Shown: positions 50,033 through 59,592 of the stretch, in pieces | Numbering within the stretch: the first letter of the stretch is position 1 | Layout of the letters: each line of letters opens with the position of its first letter | Source of the DNA: an uncultured Granulosicoccus sp. | GTDB taxonomy: Bacteria > Pseudomonadota > Gammaproteobacteria > Granulosicoccales > Granulosicoccaceae | Length of the DNA stretch: 64,000 bases | Assembly: GCA_947499955.1 (NCBI GenBank) | Contig: CANMQI010000001.1 | Coordinates: forward strand, 620,001-684,000 | Reading direction: 5' to 3' | The notes under the pieces: model-generated | The model's database searches: none | What the model saw: the letters and a program-made list of their open reading frames with translations, nothing else | What the model was told of the DNA's origin: nothing | Made by a program: the position numbers and the translations under genes

Positions 50033-50911
50033 TCAAGCTGTCGGTGTTCGCAGCATGGCCTGACGCTCGCGAAACCAGATGAACAGGCCACTACTCACGA
50101 TAATCAAGGTGCCGATCATGGTCTTGCTGTCCGGTGTCTGGCCGAACACCAGCCAGCTCAGGATGGCGATGTAGATGATCTGCGAATAGACAACCGGCGC
50201 CAGCACCGAGGCCTCGGCATGGCGGTGTGCATTGCTCAGACAGGAGTGGCCGATGATGCCAAGACTGCCGATGATCACGATGACACCCCAGGTCAGAAGA
50301 TCCTCCGGCCATACCCAGTTCAGTAATGCTACCGGTGCCAACAGTACCGTGGCGATACCGGCCACGTAGAACTGCACGGTAGCGTTCGAATCCACGCCGG
50401 CAGCCAGTCGACTCATCACGAAATAGCCACTGACACAGCTCATCGCCGCCAGCGACAGCAGAATGGCCGGTTCGAACTTCTGGCTCCAGGGTTCGACAAT
50501 GATCAGTACACCGACGAAGCCGACCATGACAGCCAGCAGTCGTCGGATGCCGACCTTCTCTCCCAGGATGGGAATGCTCAACAGACAGACCGTCAGCGGG
50601 GTCACGAAGAAAATGGCAATGGCCGTGGTCAGCGGCAGGTACTGCAATGCCGTGAAATTGAAGCAGGTACCTGCCAGTAGAAACAGCGCTCGCAATGCCT
50701 GCACACCCGGTCGATTGGAGCGGATCATGGAGGTACCGTGTTTCGGTGCATAGACCAGAACCGTGCAGATGAAATGTCCCAGATAGCGCAGCCAGGCAAC
50801 CTGCAGTGCCGGGATGGCCGCGGCCACCAGCCACTTCGCGGAGGTGTCCATGCCGGCAAAGCACAGGAAGGCGAAAAGCATCAGGCTATAGCCCAGAGTG
50901 AGAGCAGACAC
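50033..50911 (-). CDS. DMT-superfamily transporter, EamA family
   Basis: Inner-membrane exporter-like protein of 292 residues with ten hydrophobic segments in two EamA repeats (first LMLFAFLCFAGMDTSAKWLVA; second from ILLSLAAMSCVSGYFVMSRLA). The start is GTG at 50911. It begins 17 bp after the stop of the MFS gene, so the two transporters may share a transcript. Substrates of EamA proteins are mostly amino acids and small metabolites; none can be named here. Confidence 0.88.
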   Translation of the reverse strand: MSALTLGYSLMLFAFLCFAGMDTSAKWLVAAAIPALQVAWLRYLGHFICTVLVYAPKHGTSMIRSNRPGVQALRALFLLAGTCFNFTALQYLPLTTAIAIFFVTPLTVCLLSIPILGEKVGIRRLLAVMVGFVGVLIIVEPWSQKFEPAILLSLAAMSCVSGYFVMSRLAAGVDSNATVQFYVAGIATVLLAPVALLNWVWPEDLLTWGVIVIIGSLGIIGHSCLSNAHRHAEASVLAPVVYSQIIYIAILSWLVFGQTPDSKTMIGTLIIVSSGLFIWFRERQAMLRTPTA

Positions 50912-50928
50912 AGGCAGTCGTTGACGAA

Positions 50929-52116
50929 TCAGAGGCGTTTGGGCAGATAGCTTGTCGAGATGGCCGCGGAGAAATGCATCAGGGCAAGCACGAAGAAAAA
51001 TGCATGGAACGGCAGGAACACTAACACGGCACTGACCAGCAAGGGCGTGAGCAGTTCAGAGGCCTCACGCCAGGTGGAAAACACCGAGGTCATCGCCACG
51101 CGTTCATGCGCCTTGACCGAACGCATGAAGGGAATGTTGCCCAGCACATCCAGCAGAACGCCACCCACAGCGCCGCTCACCCAGAACAGGATACCCAGAG
51201 GATGCGGAGAACCGACCAGTCCCAGCGCCAGCAGACTGATCCCCGTGATGGTCAGGCCGGTGTAGATGACCTGCCGAGTCCCGAAGCGATCAGAGACACG
51301 GCGAATGACAGGACTGAAGAACAGCATCGCCGACACCGCAGACAGCAGCACGCCGGCTGACCATATCGGCAGGCCCGCCTCCACCAGGTAGATGGGTCCA
51401 TACACATACAGCACCACCCAGTAGCAGGAGCGGCTGACCGTGATGCCGTAGGCTATCCGCAATCGCTTCTGGCCCGAGTAGCGCTTGATGGCAAGCCAGG
51501 GGTTTCTGGCCTGTGAACGCGCTTCGCGCACCACCTTGTTGTCACCCAGCCTCAAACGCCAGAAATAGGCCAGCATGAGCATGGCGGCGAGGATGGACAA
51601 CAGAAACGGCAGGTTGGCATGTCCCTGCTGCACCAGCCAGGAACCCAGCGCCGGTCCGGTCAACCAGGCCAACCCGGTGTATTGCGTGCGCCGGGATTCA
51701 TTGAGCGTCAGGTCCTTCTTGCCGATGTAATCCATGATGTACAGAGACAGACAGACGGTGTACACCGACGCTGCTGCCGAACGCAAGCCAATGCCCAGTG
51801 GCAGCAGTACGATGGACCGGGAATACAACAGCAAGGCCGCCAGCATCACGAAGCTGCCGCCCAGAGTCACCACCCAACGTCGTTGCAGGAATCGCTCGAT
51901 GGTGCCGACATTGAGCGTGATGCTCAATGTCAGCAGGCCGCCCAGTAGATAGACCAGGGCAACATTCTCCTTGCTGCCGAGTGTCTCCAGGGCCACCAGA
52001 GGTACGATGCTGACGAGGATCGAACGGGAAAAACCTTCGATGGCTGACATGCGAGCCAGGTTGAGGCTGGTGTTGCCAGATAGCTGACTCAGCGCTTCCG
52101 GACGACGATGAAACAT
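50929..52116 (-). CDS. MFS transporter
   Basis: Major facilitator protein of 395 residues with about twelve membrane segments. The region RRVSDRFGTRQVIYTG after the sixth/eighth segment is a typical loop motif. The N-terminal segment (FSRSILVSIVPLVALETLG) lacks the classic motif A found in drug exporters. The ATG at 52116 lies upstream of an EamA gene and is divergent from the DUF2461 gene. Substrate unknown. Confidence 0.85.
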   Translation of the reverse strand: MFHRRPEALSQLSGNTSLNLARMSAIEGFSRSILVSIVPLVALETLGSKENVALVYLLGGLLTLSITLNVGTIERFLQRRWVVTLGGSFVMLAALLLYSRSIVLLPLGIGLRSAAASVYTVCLSLYIMDYIGKKDLTLNESRRTQYTGLAWLTGPALGSWLVQQGHANLPFLLSILAAMLMLAYFWRLRLGDNKVVREARSQARNPWLAIKRYSGQKRLRIAYGITVSRSCYWVVLYVYGPIYLVEAGLPIWSAGVLLSAVSAMLFFSPVIRRVSDRFGTRQVIYTGLTITGISLLALGLVGSPHPLGILFWVSGAVGGVLLDVLGNIPFMRSVKAHERVAMTSVFSTWREASELLTPLLVSAVLVFLPFHAFFFVLALMHFSAAISTSYLPKRL

Positions 52117-52302
52117 AGGATGAACTGAGCGGCGCAGTGAAAAGCTACCGACCGTATACTAGAGTTCAGCTCTGCGTAGTCCGACTGTCCTGATTGCGGC
52201 ACCCGGTGTCACTATCAGAATGCCTGGCCGGTGAATGTCATCCTTGACGTGATCAGCAGCAGCGCCATGAACCTCAGCAACCGCACTTCCCGGAGCCGCC
52301 TC

Positions 52303-52977
52303 ATGTTTCCGAAAAAGACGATCCGCTTTCTCAAGGAATTGTCCAGCAACAACAACCGCGACTGGTTTGCGCTGAACAAGACCCGTTACGAGGATGAGGT
52401 GCGTACCCCCGCCCTGAACTTCATCGACGCGATGGAGCCTTCCGTCAAACGCCTGTCGCCCTACATCGATTGCACCGCAAAGAAGGTCGGTGGCGCCCTG
52501 ATGCGCGTGCACCGGGACACCCGTTTCGGCAAGGACAAGACGCCCTACAAGACCAATATCGGCATTCAGTTCCGGCATGTACGCGGCAAGGACGTTCACT
52601 GCCCCGGCTACTATGTGCACATCGAACCCGGTGAGGTTTTCTTCGGCGCAGGCATCTGGAAGCCGGACAGTGCGAACGTCAAGGCCATTCGCACCTTGAT
52701 CGACGAACACCCTCGTGAATGGCGTGCCCTGAAGAAGAAGGTATTCGGCAAGAGCGACTTCGAATTCTCCGGAGAGTCACTCAAGCGCGCACCCAAGGGC
52801 TTTTCACCGGAGCATTCGGAGATCGAAGATCTGCGACGCAAGGACTTCATTGCCGTCCTGAACCTGCCGGTGAGCGCCATTCATCAGGAGGATTTTCCCG
52901 CACGGATAGCCGCCCACATGAAGACCACGGCCCCCTTGATGAAGTTTCTGTGCGAAGCCAACGACCTGATGTTCTGA
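52303..52977 (+). CDS. DUF2461 family protein
   Basis: Cytoplasmic protein of 224 residues from the ATG at 52303, preceded 8 bases earlier by GGAG. Upstream in-frame starts (GTG 52231, ATG 52267) have no ribosome-binding site. The family signature opens with IRFLKELSSNNNRDWF, continues with RFGKDKTPYKTNIGIQFRH, and includes GYYVHIEPGEVFFGAGIW. Function is not established for this family. It is followed 46 bp later by a HIT-family gene. Confidence 0.88.
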   Translation: MFPKKTIRFLKELSSNNNRDWFALNKTRYEDEVRTPALNFIDAMEPSVKRLSPYIDCTAKKVGGALMRVHRDTRFGKDKTPYKTNIGIQFRHVRGKDVHCPGYYVHIEPGEVFFGAGIWKPDSANVKAIRTLIDEHPREWRALKKKVFGKSDFEFSGESLKRAPKGFSPEHSEIEDLRRKDFIAVLNLPVSAIHQEDFPARIAAHMKTTAPLMKFLCEANDLMF

Positions 52978-53023
52978 TCCACCCAGCCCCGCTTCGATCG
53001 ACGCCACTGACCGGAATTCCTGC

Positions 53024-53422
53024 ATGAACCTACACCCCAGAATCACCGCCGATACGCTCCCCGTCTGTATCACCGGAAGCGCCCATGTGCGGCTGATGAA
53101 CGACAGTCGCTGGCCCTGGCTGCTATTGGTTCCGCTGCAGGAAGGCATCGACGAGCTGCATGATCTGACTCACGAGCAGCGGGATCTGTTCATGGCCGAT
53201 GTCAATCAGGTCAGCCGTGTACTGCAGGTGATAACGCGCTGCAAGAGCGTGAATGTGGCCATGCTGGGCAATGTGGTCTCGCAACTGCATTGTCATGTCG
53301 TGGCCCGTGATGAAGATGACCCTAACTGGCCCGGTGCTGTCTGGGGGTTCGGCACGGCTGTCCCCTACTCGGATGGACAAGCCGACGAGCTGATTGACAC
53401 CGTTCGCAAGTCCTTCAGTTGA
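53024..53422 (+). CDS. HIT-family hydrolase-like protein
   Basis: Small nucleotide-binding hydrolase or transferase of 132 residues. The histidine-triad motif reads QLHCHVV: the middle and last His are kept and the first is Gln, a pattern seen in one HIT subgroup. The preceding WPWLLLVPLQEGIDELHDL matches the HIT N-terminal strand region. Such proteins hydrolyse phosphoramidates or dinucleoside polyphosphates; no specific substrate is assigned. Confidence 0.88.
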   Translation: MNLHPRITADTLPVCITGSAHVRLMNDSRWPWLLLVPLQEGIDELHDLTHEQRDLFMADVNQVSRVLQVITRCKSVNVAMLGNVVSQLHCHVVARDEDDPNWPGAVWGFGTAVPYSDGQADELIDTVRKSFS

Positions 53423-53798
53423 CACGGATTCCGGGAGGTCGCGCCCGCAAGAGCGCGAAGAACGCCAGCACGAGACTTGCGCCCGACCGAGATTCGATAG
53501 TATAAAAGATCGACGGCCGACTGCAGGAAGTCAACCCTAATCCCTGCCCAGCAGCTATGCTAGGCAGCTTGTTCAAACTCAGTCGAGGCACTGACAGTTG
53601 GCATTTCAGTTTTATCTGACAGCTCCCCAAGGTTTCAGAAAAGCATCGAAGCAGTGAACATACTGCCCGGGCCTGAACCAGTCGAGGAGAGCTTGCATCA
53701 CGAGCCAGGCACAGAAATTGATGCTGCCCGTCGGGATGGCCATCAAGTGCCGAGTCACGGAGCGTGCCTGTCCCTATTCAGGACAGCGAAACTCTGAT
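53423..53798 (+). other. 376-bp intergenic region
   Basis: No gene is supported; an in-frame extension of the next gene to 53718 has no ribosome-binding site and is not signal-peptide-like. A small 6-bp hairpin (TCGCGC 53439-53444 with GCGCGA 53453-53458) follows the HIT gene. A good -10 element, TATAAA at 53501-53506, has only a poor TTGCGC 18 bases before it. If active it would give a leader of nearly 300 bases or a small RNA. Confidence 0.4.
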
Positions 53799-54539
53799 AT
53801 GTCGCCTGTGCTCCGCCATCTGTTGCTTGCCTCGATCGCCCTGATCCTGCCTGCCAACCCCGCACTGGCTATCGAGCCCATTACCGGTGCCGAGGCCTCC
53901 TTGTCGGCAGCCTTCTATTCTGACAGCTCCTGCCTGTTGACCATCGATGCCAACGCTCAGGCCGGCAAAACGGTCATTGATGCAAATGTAGACGGGGAAG
54001 TCTCCCGCATGCTCATTCATTGCGATACCGAAGATGGTCGGCGACTGACACTGCTGGCTCGCGGTGATGCGCTCAATGTGGCGCAACGCGTTCCACTACT
54101 GACCCGCGAGGAAATCGAAGAAGGTGAACTGGGCATGATCGCCTGGCTGACTCGCAGCGGCGTTCACTATACGGACGATGCCGCCCCGCGTCGCTATGTC
54201 ATTGCCGGCAGCGTCATGCTGAGGAAGTCCCCCCCGGTCCAGGCCGCAGGCAACGCCCTGCACAGTCAACGACATGCCTTTGGTCGGGTTGTCGGCATAC
54301 TGGAACCGCTGCTCGAATCAAGGAACAAGAGCATCTCTGCGCCGCTGCCGATGGCGGGCGATCAGAATGAATCCGAAGACATCCCCGAGGATGAGCTCCC
54401 GCAAGATCCAACGGATGACGAGATTCCGGACGCGGTCCCGGACGCGGTCCCGGACTCGGTCCCGGCCGAATCAGGAGAGGAGCAACCGGAGACCGACACC
54501 GATGAAACCGCTGCTCCGGAGCCACCTGCAAACGGCTGA
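53799..54539 (+). CDS. Secreted acidic protein of unknown function
   Basis: 246 residues from the ATG at 53799, giving a signal peptide with core LLLASIALILPANPALA and cleavage near ALA-IEP. The folded part (about 25-175) has two Cys (SSCLL, IHCDT) that could pair. The C-terminal 65 residues are low in complexity and strongly acidic, with three DAVP-type repeats followed by Glu/Asp/Thr/Pro. No known domain is visible. A tail of this kind could bind calcium or act as a spacer. It converges on the NAD(P)HX repair gene. Confidence 0.75.
   Translation: MSPVLRHLLLASIALILPANPALAIEPITGAEASLSAAFYSDSSCLLTIDANAQAGKTVIDANVDGEVSRMLIHCDTEDGRRLTLLARGDALNVAQRVPLLTREEIEEGELGMIAWLTRSGVHYTDDAAPRRYVIAGSVMLRKSPPVQAAGNALHSQRHAFGRVVGILEPLLESRNKSISAPLPMAGDQNESEDIPEDELPQDPTDDEIPDAVPDAVPDSVPAESGEEQPETDTDETAAPEPPANG
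54429..54464 (+). repeat. Three tandem 12-bp repeats
   Basis: Units GACGCGGTCCCG, GACGCGGTCCCG and GACTCGGTCCCG in frame, encoding DAVP, DAVP and DSVP. A degenerate fourth copy precedes them (DEIP). Copy number may vary between strains by slippage without shifting the frame. Confidence 0.85.
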
Positions 54540-54632
54540 ATGTCAGTCTGGCTGACGGTGGATCAGTCTTCTGCACACGGCGAAGCGCGCACTATAATTC
54601 CTGCACTACCTGCGCGCTACTGCCCATCGACA

Positions 54633-56240
54633 TCAATGATTGACCGGGCTGAGCTTGCGCAACACCTCAGGCACCTGCAACAACAACTGTTCGGCACTCA
54701 TGGGGTATTGCAGATCAGCCGCCGCCTGACCGTGCAACCAGACTGCTGCACAGGCAGCTTCGAACGCCGGCATGCCCTGAGCGAGCAGCGAGGCGGTGAG
54801 CCCCGCCAATACATCTCCGGCACCCGCGGTTGCCAGCCATGGCGGCGCATTGGCATTGATGGCCGCCCGCCCATCGGGCGCCGCTATGACCGTATCAGCA
54901 CCTTTGTACACCACCACCGCGGAAGCCTGCACGGCGGCCTTTCTTGCCAGGTGCAGACGAGACCCGGCGCTCTGTGCCCCCTGCTCGGCGAACAATCCGC
55001 CGAAGAGTCGACGGAATTCACCAGCATGCGGCGTCAACACGGCAGTGCACGAAGCTGCCTGTAGTTGCTTGAACAGCTGCTGTCGATCCTCAGGACCCGC
55101 CCAGCAGGACAAGGCATCGGCATCCAGCACACAGTGCTTACCGGCTGCCAGAGCCTCCAGCACACAACCCCGCGTGTGCTCGTCCACCCCGTTCCCCGGC
55201 CCGACCACCACCGAGTTGATACGCTCATCCTGCAGAAGATCATGCCACTGCTGCACCGTATCGCAGCCCTTGAGCATCACGGCCGTCGAATGCGAGGCAT
55301 TGACCACCAGCGCCTCCTGCTGACTGGCCAGAGTCACCAGCCCGGCGCCACAGTACAGCGCCGCGTGAGCGCTCAGTCGAGCCGCACCGGTTGAGATCAC
55401 CGGGCCACTCCTGACCAGCACATGGCCACGATCGAACTTGTGGCCATCACTGGACAGGGTGGGCAGCAGCGAACTGAAAAAGGCCGGTTCGTTCAGCAGG
55501 CACAGAGGCCATTGCGGATCGAGCTGCGCATCACCCAGACCGATCTGTGCCAGGGTCTTGCGCCCACACAGCGCACGTCCCGGATACAGAAAATGGGCCG
55601 GCTTGTAGAGGAAGAACGTGACGGTGGCAGTCGCCTCGATGCAACTGGCACTGGCCTCATGGGTATTGCCATCGAGCCCACTGGGCACATCCACGGCCAG
55701 CACCCGCGCGGCAGAGGCATTGACCTGTGCAATCACATCCGCCAGCATCCCCTGTGGAGGACGCGACAGACCCGCACCAAACAGGGCATCCACGATCACA
55801 TCGGCCCGCGTTATCAGCTTTGCGAACGCCAGGTCAAGCTGCGGTTCATCCAGACAGCAATCATGAACCTCACCCTGCCAGGCAGCAAATGCCCGCTCGG
55901 CGTCTGTCTCAGCACCTTCCCGGGCCGAGCGTGACAGCGCAGCACGAGGCAGAAAACGCAACACACGAACATCATGCCCTCGTTCCCGCAGAGCTCTGGC
56001 GGCAACGGCACCATCACCGCCATTGTTGCCAGGGCCTGCAATCACCAGAAAACTGCCCGGGCGAGTCACTGCCAGATCGATGGCCGCCTCACACACCGCC
56101 TCACCAGCAGCCGTCATCAGCTGAAAACTGTCAAGCCCCTGCTCCAGTGCCCGGGCATCGACTGTCTGCATCTGGGCGGCACTGAGCAACCGCAGCGGAC
56201 GATCATCGGTGGTCATCGCATTGCTACTGCGTCGATTCAT
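54633..56240 (-). CDS. nnr: Bifunctional NAD(P)HX epimerase / ADP-dependent dehydratase
   Basis: Repairs hydrated NADH and NADPH. It has 535 residues in two domains: an N-terminal AIBP/YjeF epimerase (GPGNNGGDGAVAARAL) and a C-terminal ribokinase-fold dehydratase (GAGDVLAGLTASLLAQG; GPGNGVDEHT). I use the ATG at 56240 because AAGGAG lies 9 bases before it. The gene follows the FadB-like gene by 39 bp on the same strand. The fused form is common in bacteria. Confidence 0.93.
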   Translation of the reverse strand: MNRRSSNAMTTDDRPLRLLSAAQMQTVDARALEQGLDSFQLMTAAGEAVCEAAIDLAVTRPGSFLVIAGPGNNGGDGAVAARALRERGHDVRVLRFLPRAALSRSAREGAETDAERAFAAWQGEVHDCCLDEPQLDLAFAKLITRADVIVDALFGAGLSRPPQGMLADVIAQVNASAARVLAVDVPSGLDGNTHEASASCIEATATVTFFLYKPAHFLYPGRALCGRKTLAQIGLGDAQLDPQWPLCLLNEPAFFSSLLPTLSSDGHKFDRGHVLVRSGPVISTGAARLSAHAALYCGAGLVTLASQQEALVVNASHSTAVMLKGCDTVQQWHDLLQDERINSVVVGPGNGVDEHTRGCVLEALAAGKHCVLDADALSCWAGPEDRQQLFKQLQAASCTAVLTPHAGEFRRLFGGLFAEQGAQSAGSRLHLARKAAVQASAVVVYKGADTVIAAPDGRAAINANAPPWLATAGAGDVLAGLTASLLAQGMPAFEAACAAVWLHGQAAADLQYPMSAEQLLLQVPEVLRKLSPVNH

Positions 56241-56279
56241 GTCACCAGACTCCTTGTCATGCTACGGCATTGATTGGCC

Positions 56280-58592
56280 CTAATTCCTGATCACACCACC
56301 TTCGTGCAACAAGGCATGGATACGTGCACGGGTCTGCGCGGTGGCAGCCAGCCTGACGAAGGCTGCGCGTTCCCGGTCATACAGATCCTGCTCGGTAGCC
56401 GCACTTGCCTCACCTTCCGCATGGCACATCACCGTGGCAATCTGCATCGCAACGGTCTTGTCGTGCGGCATGAAATCTCCCCGTTCGATGCCGGCATCCA
56501 TGAACGCCGCCATTCGACCGAGAATATCACCACCGGCAAGTTCGAAAACCGGTTCTGCAGGCACCTGATAATCAACACTCAGTTCTTCCAGGGCCTGTAG
56601 TGAACGACTGTAGAGACGATCGCGGTTCATGACCGAGACATCCTGCCCAGGCCTGTAATAGTGAAGTGCTTCGGCCAGTTTCGGAGATGATGCCATGGCA
56701 CCGTAGCCCAGGTTCATCCAGGCTTTCCAGGCCGCCTCCTGCCAGTCTCCTGTCACTTGATACCAGCGCCAGTAGGTTTCCTTGACGCCGCCGCCGGCAG
56801 GCAGCAGGCCGACACCACTCTCGACCAGCCCGACCACGCTGTTGCTGTGCATCACTCGCTGATCACAATGCAGCAACACCTCGAAACCGCCTCCCAGGGC
56901 CAGACCGGACGGCGCGCCCACCACCGGAACCGGCGCATACTTGAGTGCACGAACCGCTTGTTGAAATCGAGCCAGAAACCGATCTATCCCGGACCAGTCC
57001 TCTGCATCGATCAAGGCCAGAAACGCATTCAGATCGACACCGGCCGAATAATGCTGAGCATCGTTATGGATCAGAATACCGCGCCCGGGATTCTCGGCGG
57101 CAAAAGCCACCATCTCCATGGACTCATCGGTCAAGGCATTGGCCTTGGAATGATACTCGACCAGGCGAAAATCGTTGTCGATGGCAAAGACACTGGCAGC
57201 ACGATTCTGCTGCAGAACCGGCGTTACCCGACGTTGCAGGTGGAAACGGACAACCCCTTCCGGCAGATCGACAGGCTGCATCTGTCCGTCGGCGTGCTGC
57301 ACCTTCAAGCTGCCCTCTTCCGCCGCATAAAACGGCATTGCTCGCTGTAGAGCTGGCGGTACCGGCTGTCCACAGGCCTGCAACAAGGCGGCTACGCGCT
57401 CGGCCCCCAGGGCATCGATCATTTCAAAAGGCCCGCGAACCCAGTTGAATCCGAGCTTCATCGCATCATCGATATCCTGCGCCGAATCACAGACCTCGCC
57501 CAGCAGACTGGCGGCATAACCCAGCACGCGTCCCAGTACGTTCTGGCAAAACTGCGCATCCTTGTCCGCGCTGTCATCGCCGGCGGCTATCAGGTCACTC
57601 AGGGGCTCCTGCTGATCGGCAATGGCCCTCATCGCCGCCATGGCGCGCGCTGGCAATTCGCTGCTGGCGGCTCGGTACTCACCCGACGCCAGATCCCTTG
57701 CCAGCCGCTGCCCGTCGGCATCGCGCCGGTAGAATCCACCGCCACCCTTCTGCCCGGTCAGTCCGGCATCGACCATGGCATTGATCATGTCACTCTCGGC
57801 ACCCACGGCGTGAAAGGCATCGCCCTGTGGCAGGATGCTGCGCAGGGAACGAACCACATCTCTCATGAGATCGATACCGATCAGATCGTACAGTCCGAAG
57901 ACGCCCGTCTTCGGAATGCCCATGGGCCTCCCCATCAGCGCATCCGCCCGTTCGATAGGCAGATTCAGGGACACGGCCTCATCAATACCCACCTGCAGAG
58001 CGAACACGCCCACACGATTGCCCAGGAACCCCGGCGTATCGTTACAGCGAACAACGCCCTTGCCCAGCTCGCGATCGTTGAAATCTGCCAGCTTCTGCAT
58101 GACCGTGGCATCGGTGGCTTCACCGCGGACCAGTTCCAGCAAGCGCATATAGCGAACCGGATTGAAATAATGAGTAATCGCGAAGCGTCGCTGGAAGGCT
58201 TCCGGCATGCCCTCGACCAGCAGACTGATGGGAATCGTCGAGGTGTTGGAGGTGACAATGCAATCAGCGCCGATGAGCTGATCCAGACGACGGTACAGCT
58301 CCCGCTTGATATCCAGACGTTCCACGACCGCCTCGATGATCCAGTCGGCCTCCGCCAGCCTGTCGAAATCGTCTCGCGTATTGCCGGCCGTGATCAGGTC
58401 GGCCGCATCCGGGTGCATCAAAGCCGGTGGGTTGGATTTCAGCAGGCGGCTGATGGCAGCCTGGCTGATGGCGTTGGCGTCCTCCTCGCCCGGCAGATCC
58501 AGCAGCAGAACGCGATGACCGGCGTTCGCGATCTGTCCTGCGATTCCCGAGCCCATGGTGCCAGAGCCAATGACTGCAATGTTCCTGAACAT
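56280..58592 (-). CDS. 3-hydroxyacyl-CoA dehydrogenase / enoyl-CoA hydratase fusion
   Basis: Beta-oxidation enzyme of 770 residues. The NAD domain is N-terminal (VIGSGTMGSGIAGQIANAG), the dehydrogenase helical domains follow (ITHYFNPVRYMRLLELV; NRVGVFALQVGIDEAV), and the hydratase domain is C-terminal. This order is the reverse of FadB/FadJ. The hydratase acids are both kept (GGGFEVLLHCD; GLVESGVGLLPAGGG), and the oxyanion region NDAQHYSAGVDL is present. A thiolase or acyl-CoA dehydrogenase gene, often a neighbour, is absent here. Starts with ATG at 58592. Confidence 0.92.
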   Translation of the reverse strand: MFRNIAVIGSGTMGSGIAGQIANAGHRVLLLDLPGEEDANAISQAAISRLLKSNPPALMHPDAADLITAGNTRDDFDRLAEADWIIEAVVERLDIKRELYRRLDQLIGADCIVTSNTSTIPISLLVEGMPEAFQRRFAITHYFNPVRYMRLLELVRGEATDATVMQKLADFNDRELGKGVVRCNDTPGFLGNRVGVFALQVGIDEAVSLNLPIERADALMGRPMGIPKTGVFGLYDLIGIDLMRDVVRSLRSILPQGDAFHAVGAESDMINAMVDAGLTGQKGGGGFYRRDADGQRLARDLASGEYRAASSELPARAMAAMRAIADQQEPLSDLIAAGDDSADKDAQFCQNVLGRVLGYAASLLGEVCDSAQDIDDAMKLGFNWVRGPFEMIDALGAERVAALLQACGQPVPPALQRAMPFYAAEEGSLKVQHADGQMQPVDLPEGVVRFHLQRRVTPVLQQNRAASVFAIDNDFRLVEYHSKANALTDESMEMVAFAAENPGRGILIHNDAQHYSAGVDLNAFLALIDAEDWSGIDRFLARFQQAVRALKYAPVPVVGAPSGLALGGGFEVLLHCDQRVMHSNSVVGLVESGVGLLPAGGGVKETYWRWYQVTGDWQEAAWKAWMNLGYGAMASSPKLAEALHYYRPGQDVSVMNRDRLYSRSLQALEELSVDYQVPAEPVFELAGGDILGRMAAFMDAGIERGDFMPHDKTVAMQIATVMCHAEGEASAATEQDLYDRERAAFVRLAATAQTRARIHALLHEGGVIRN

Positions 58593-58642
58593 CGTATACC
58601 CGTTCCGCTGTGTGAGTGCAGCATCAAGCCTGCAAACCCGGA

Positions 58643-59485
58643 TTATAACGCGGCTGTCGCCTCTGCATCGGCTCGGGCTGGCAGGTGAACGTCCATCTGA
58701 GGATACGGGATACCAATGCCCTCTTCGTCGAAACGCTGTTTGATCCGTTCATGCAAGTCGAAATGCAGCGGCCAGTAGTCTGCGGTGGCAACCCAGGGGC
58801 GAACGGCGATGTTCACGGACGAATCTGCCAGAGCCAGCACACCGATCTGCACCGGTTTGTGCGCGTCGAGCACTCGCTCATCGCCTTCGACGATGTCGCG
58901 CAGAACGCTCTTGACCTGCTCGAGGTCACTGTCGTAGCTCACCCCGATGACCATGTCCAGACGCCGTGAGGATGAGGTGGAATAGTTGGTGATGGGCCCG
59001 CCCATGATGCCGGAGTTCGGTACGGTGATGGTGCGCTGATCAGGTGTCACCAGGGTGGTGCTGAAGACCGTGATTTCCCTGACCGTGCCGGACACACCGC
59101 CCGCTTCGATATAGTCGCCCACCTTGCAGGGCCGGAACGAGACGAGTAGCACGCCCGATGCAAAGTTCGACAGCGAGCCCTGCAGAGCCAGGCCGATGGC
59201 CAGGCCAGCAGCGCCGATGACCGCAATGAACTGCGCCGTGGGTATGCCCAGCTGTGACAGCGCGGCGATGATGACCAGCATCAGCAGCGCCATGTAGAGG
59301 ATGTTGGACACGAAGCCGCCTACCGTGGCGTCGATGCCACGCTGGTTCATCAGGCGACTGCCCAGATTCACCAGGCGGCGAGCCAGCCACTTGCCCACGA
59401 AGAAGATCAACAAGGCGGCAAGCAGGTTCAAGCCATATTCACGCGCCAGTGTCGGCACCGCCTCGGCGTACGTTATCCACTCCAT
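58643..59485 (-). CDS. Small mechanosensitive channel, MscS family
   Basis: Inner-membrane pressure valve of 280 residues from the ATG at 59485 (a GTG one codon earlier is possible). Three membrane segments, with the pore helix in AAGLAIGLALQGSLSNFASGVLL, then the beta domain (GDYIEAGGVSGTVREITVFSTTLVTPDQRTI in parts) and the C-terminal alpha-beta cage. The length matches E. coli MscS (286). Fits a bacterium that faces changes in salinity, in line with the ectoine hydrolase. Confidence 0.93.
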   Translation of the reverse strand: MEWITYAEAVPTLAREYGLNLLAALLIFFVGKWLARRLVNLGSRLMNQRGIDATVGGFVSNILYMALLMLVIIAALSQLGIPTAQFIAVIGAAGLAIGLALQGSLSNFASGVLLVSFRPCKVGDYIEAGGVSGTVREITVFSTTLVTPDQRTITVPNSGIMGGPITNYSTSSSRRLDMVIGVSYDSDLEQVKSVLRDIVEGDERVLDAHKPVQIGVLALADSSVNIAVRPWVATADYWPLHFDLHERIKQRFDEEGIGIPYPQMDVHLPARADAEATAAL

Positions 59486-59592
59486 CACTACCTGCCTGTC
59501 TTTGTCGCGAGTCCGGGAGGAGTGTAGTCGTCCATGGCGCGCTTTGCGAAAACAGGTGAACGCTACGCGCTGCAGCCCCGCCAGGCAGCATG

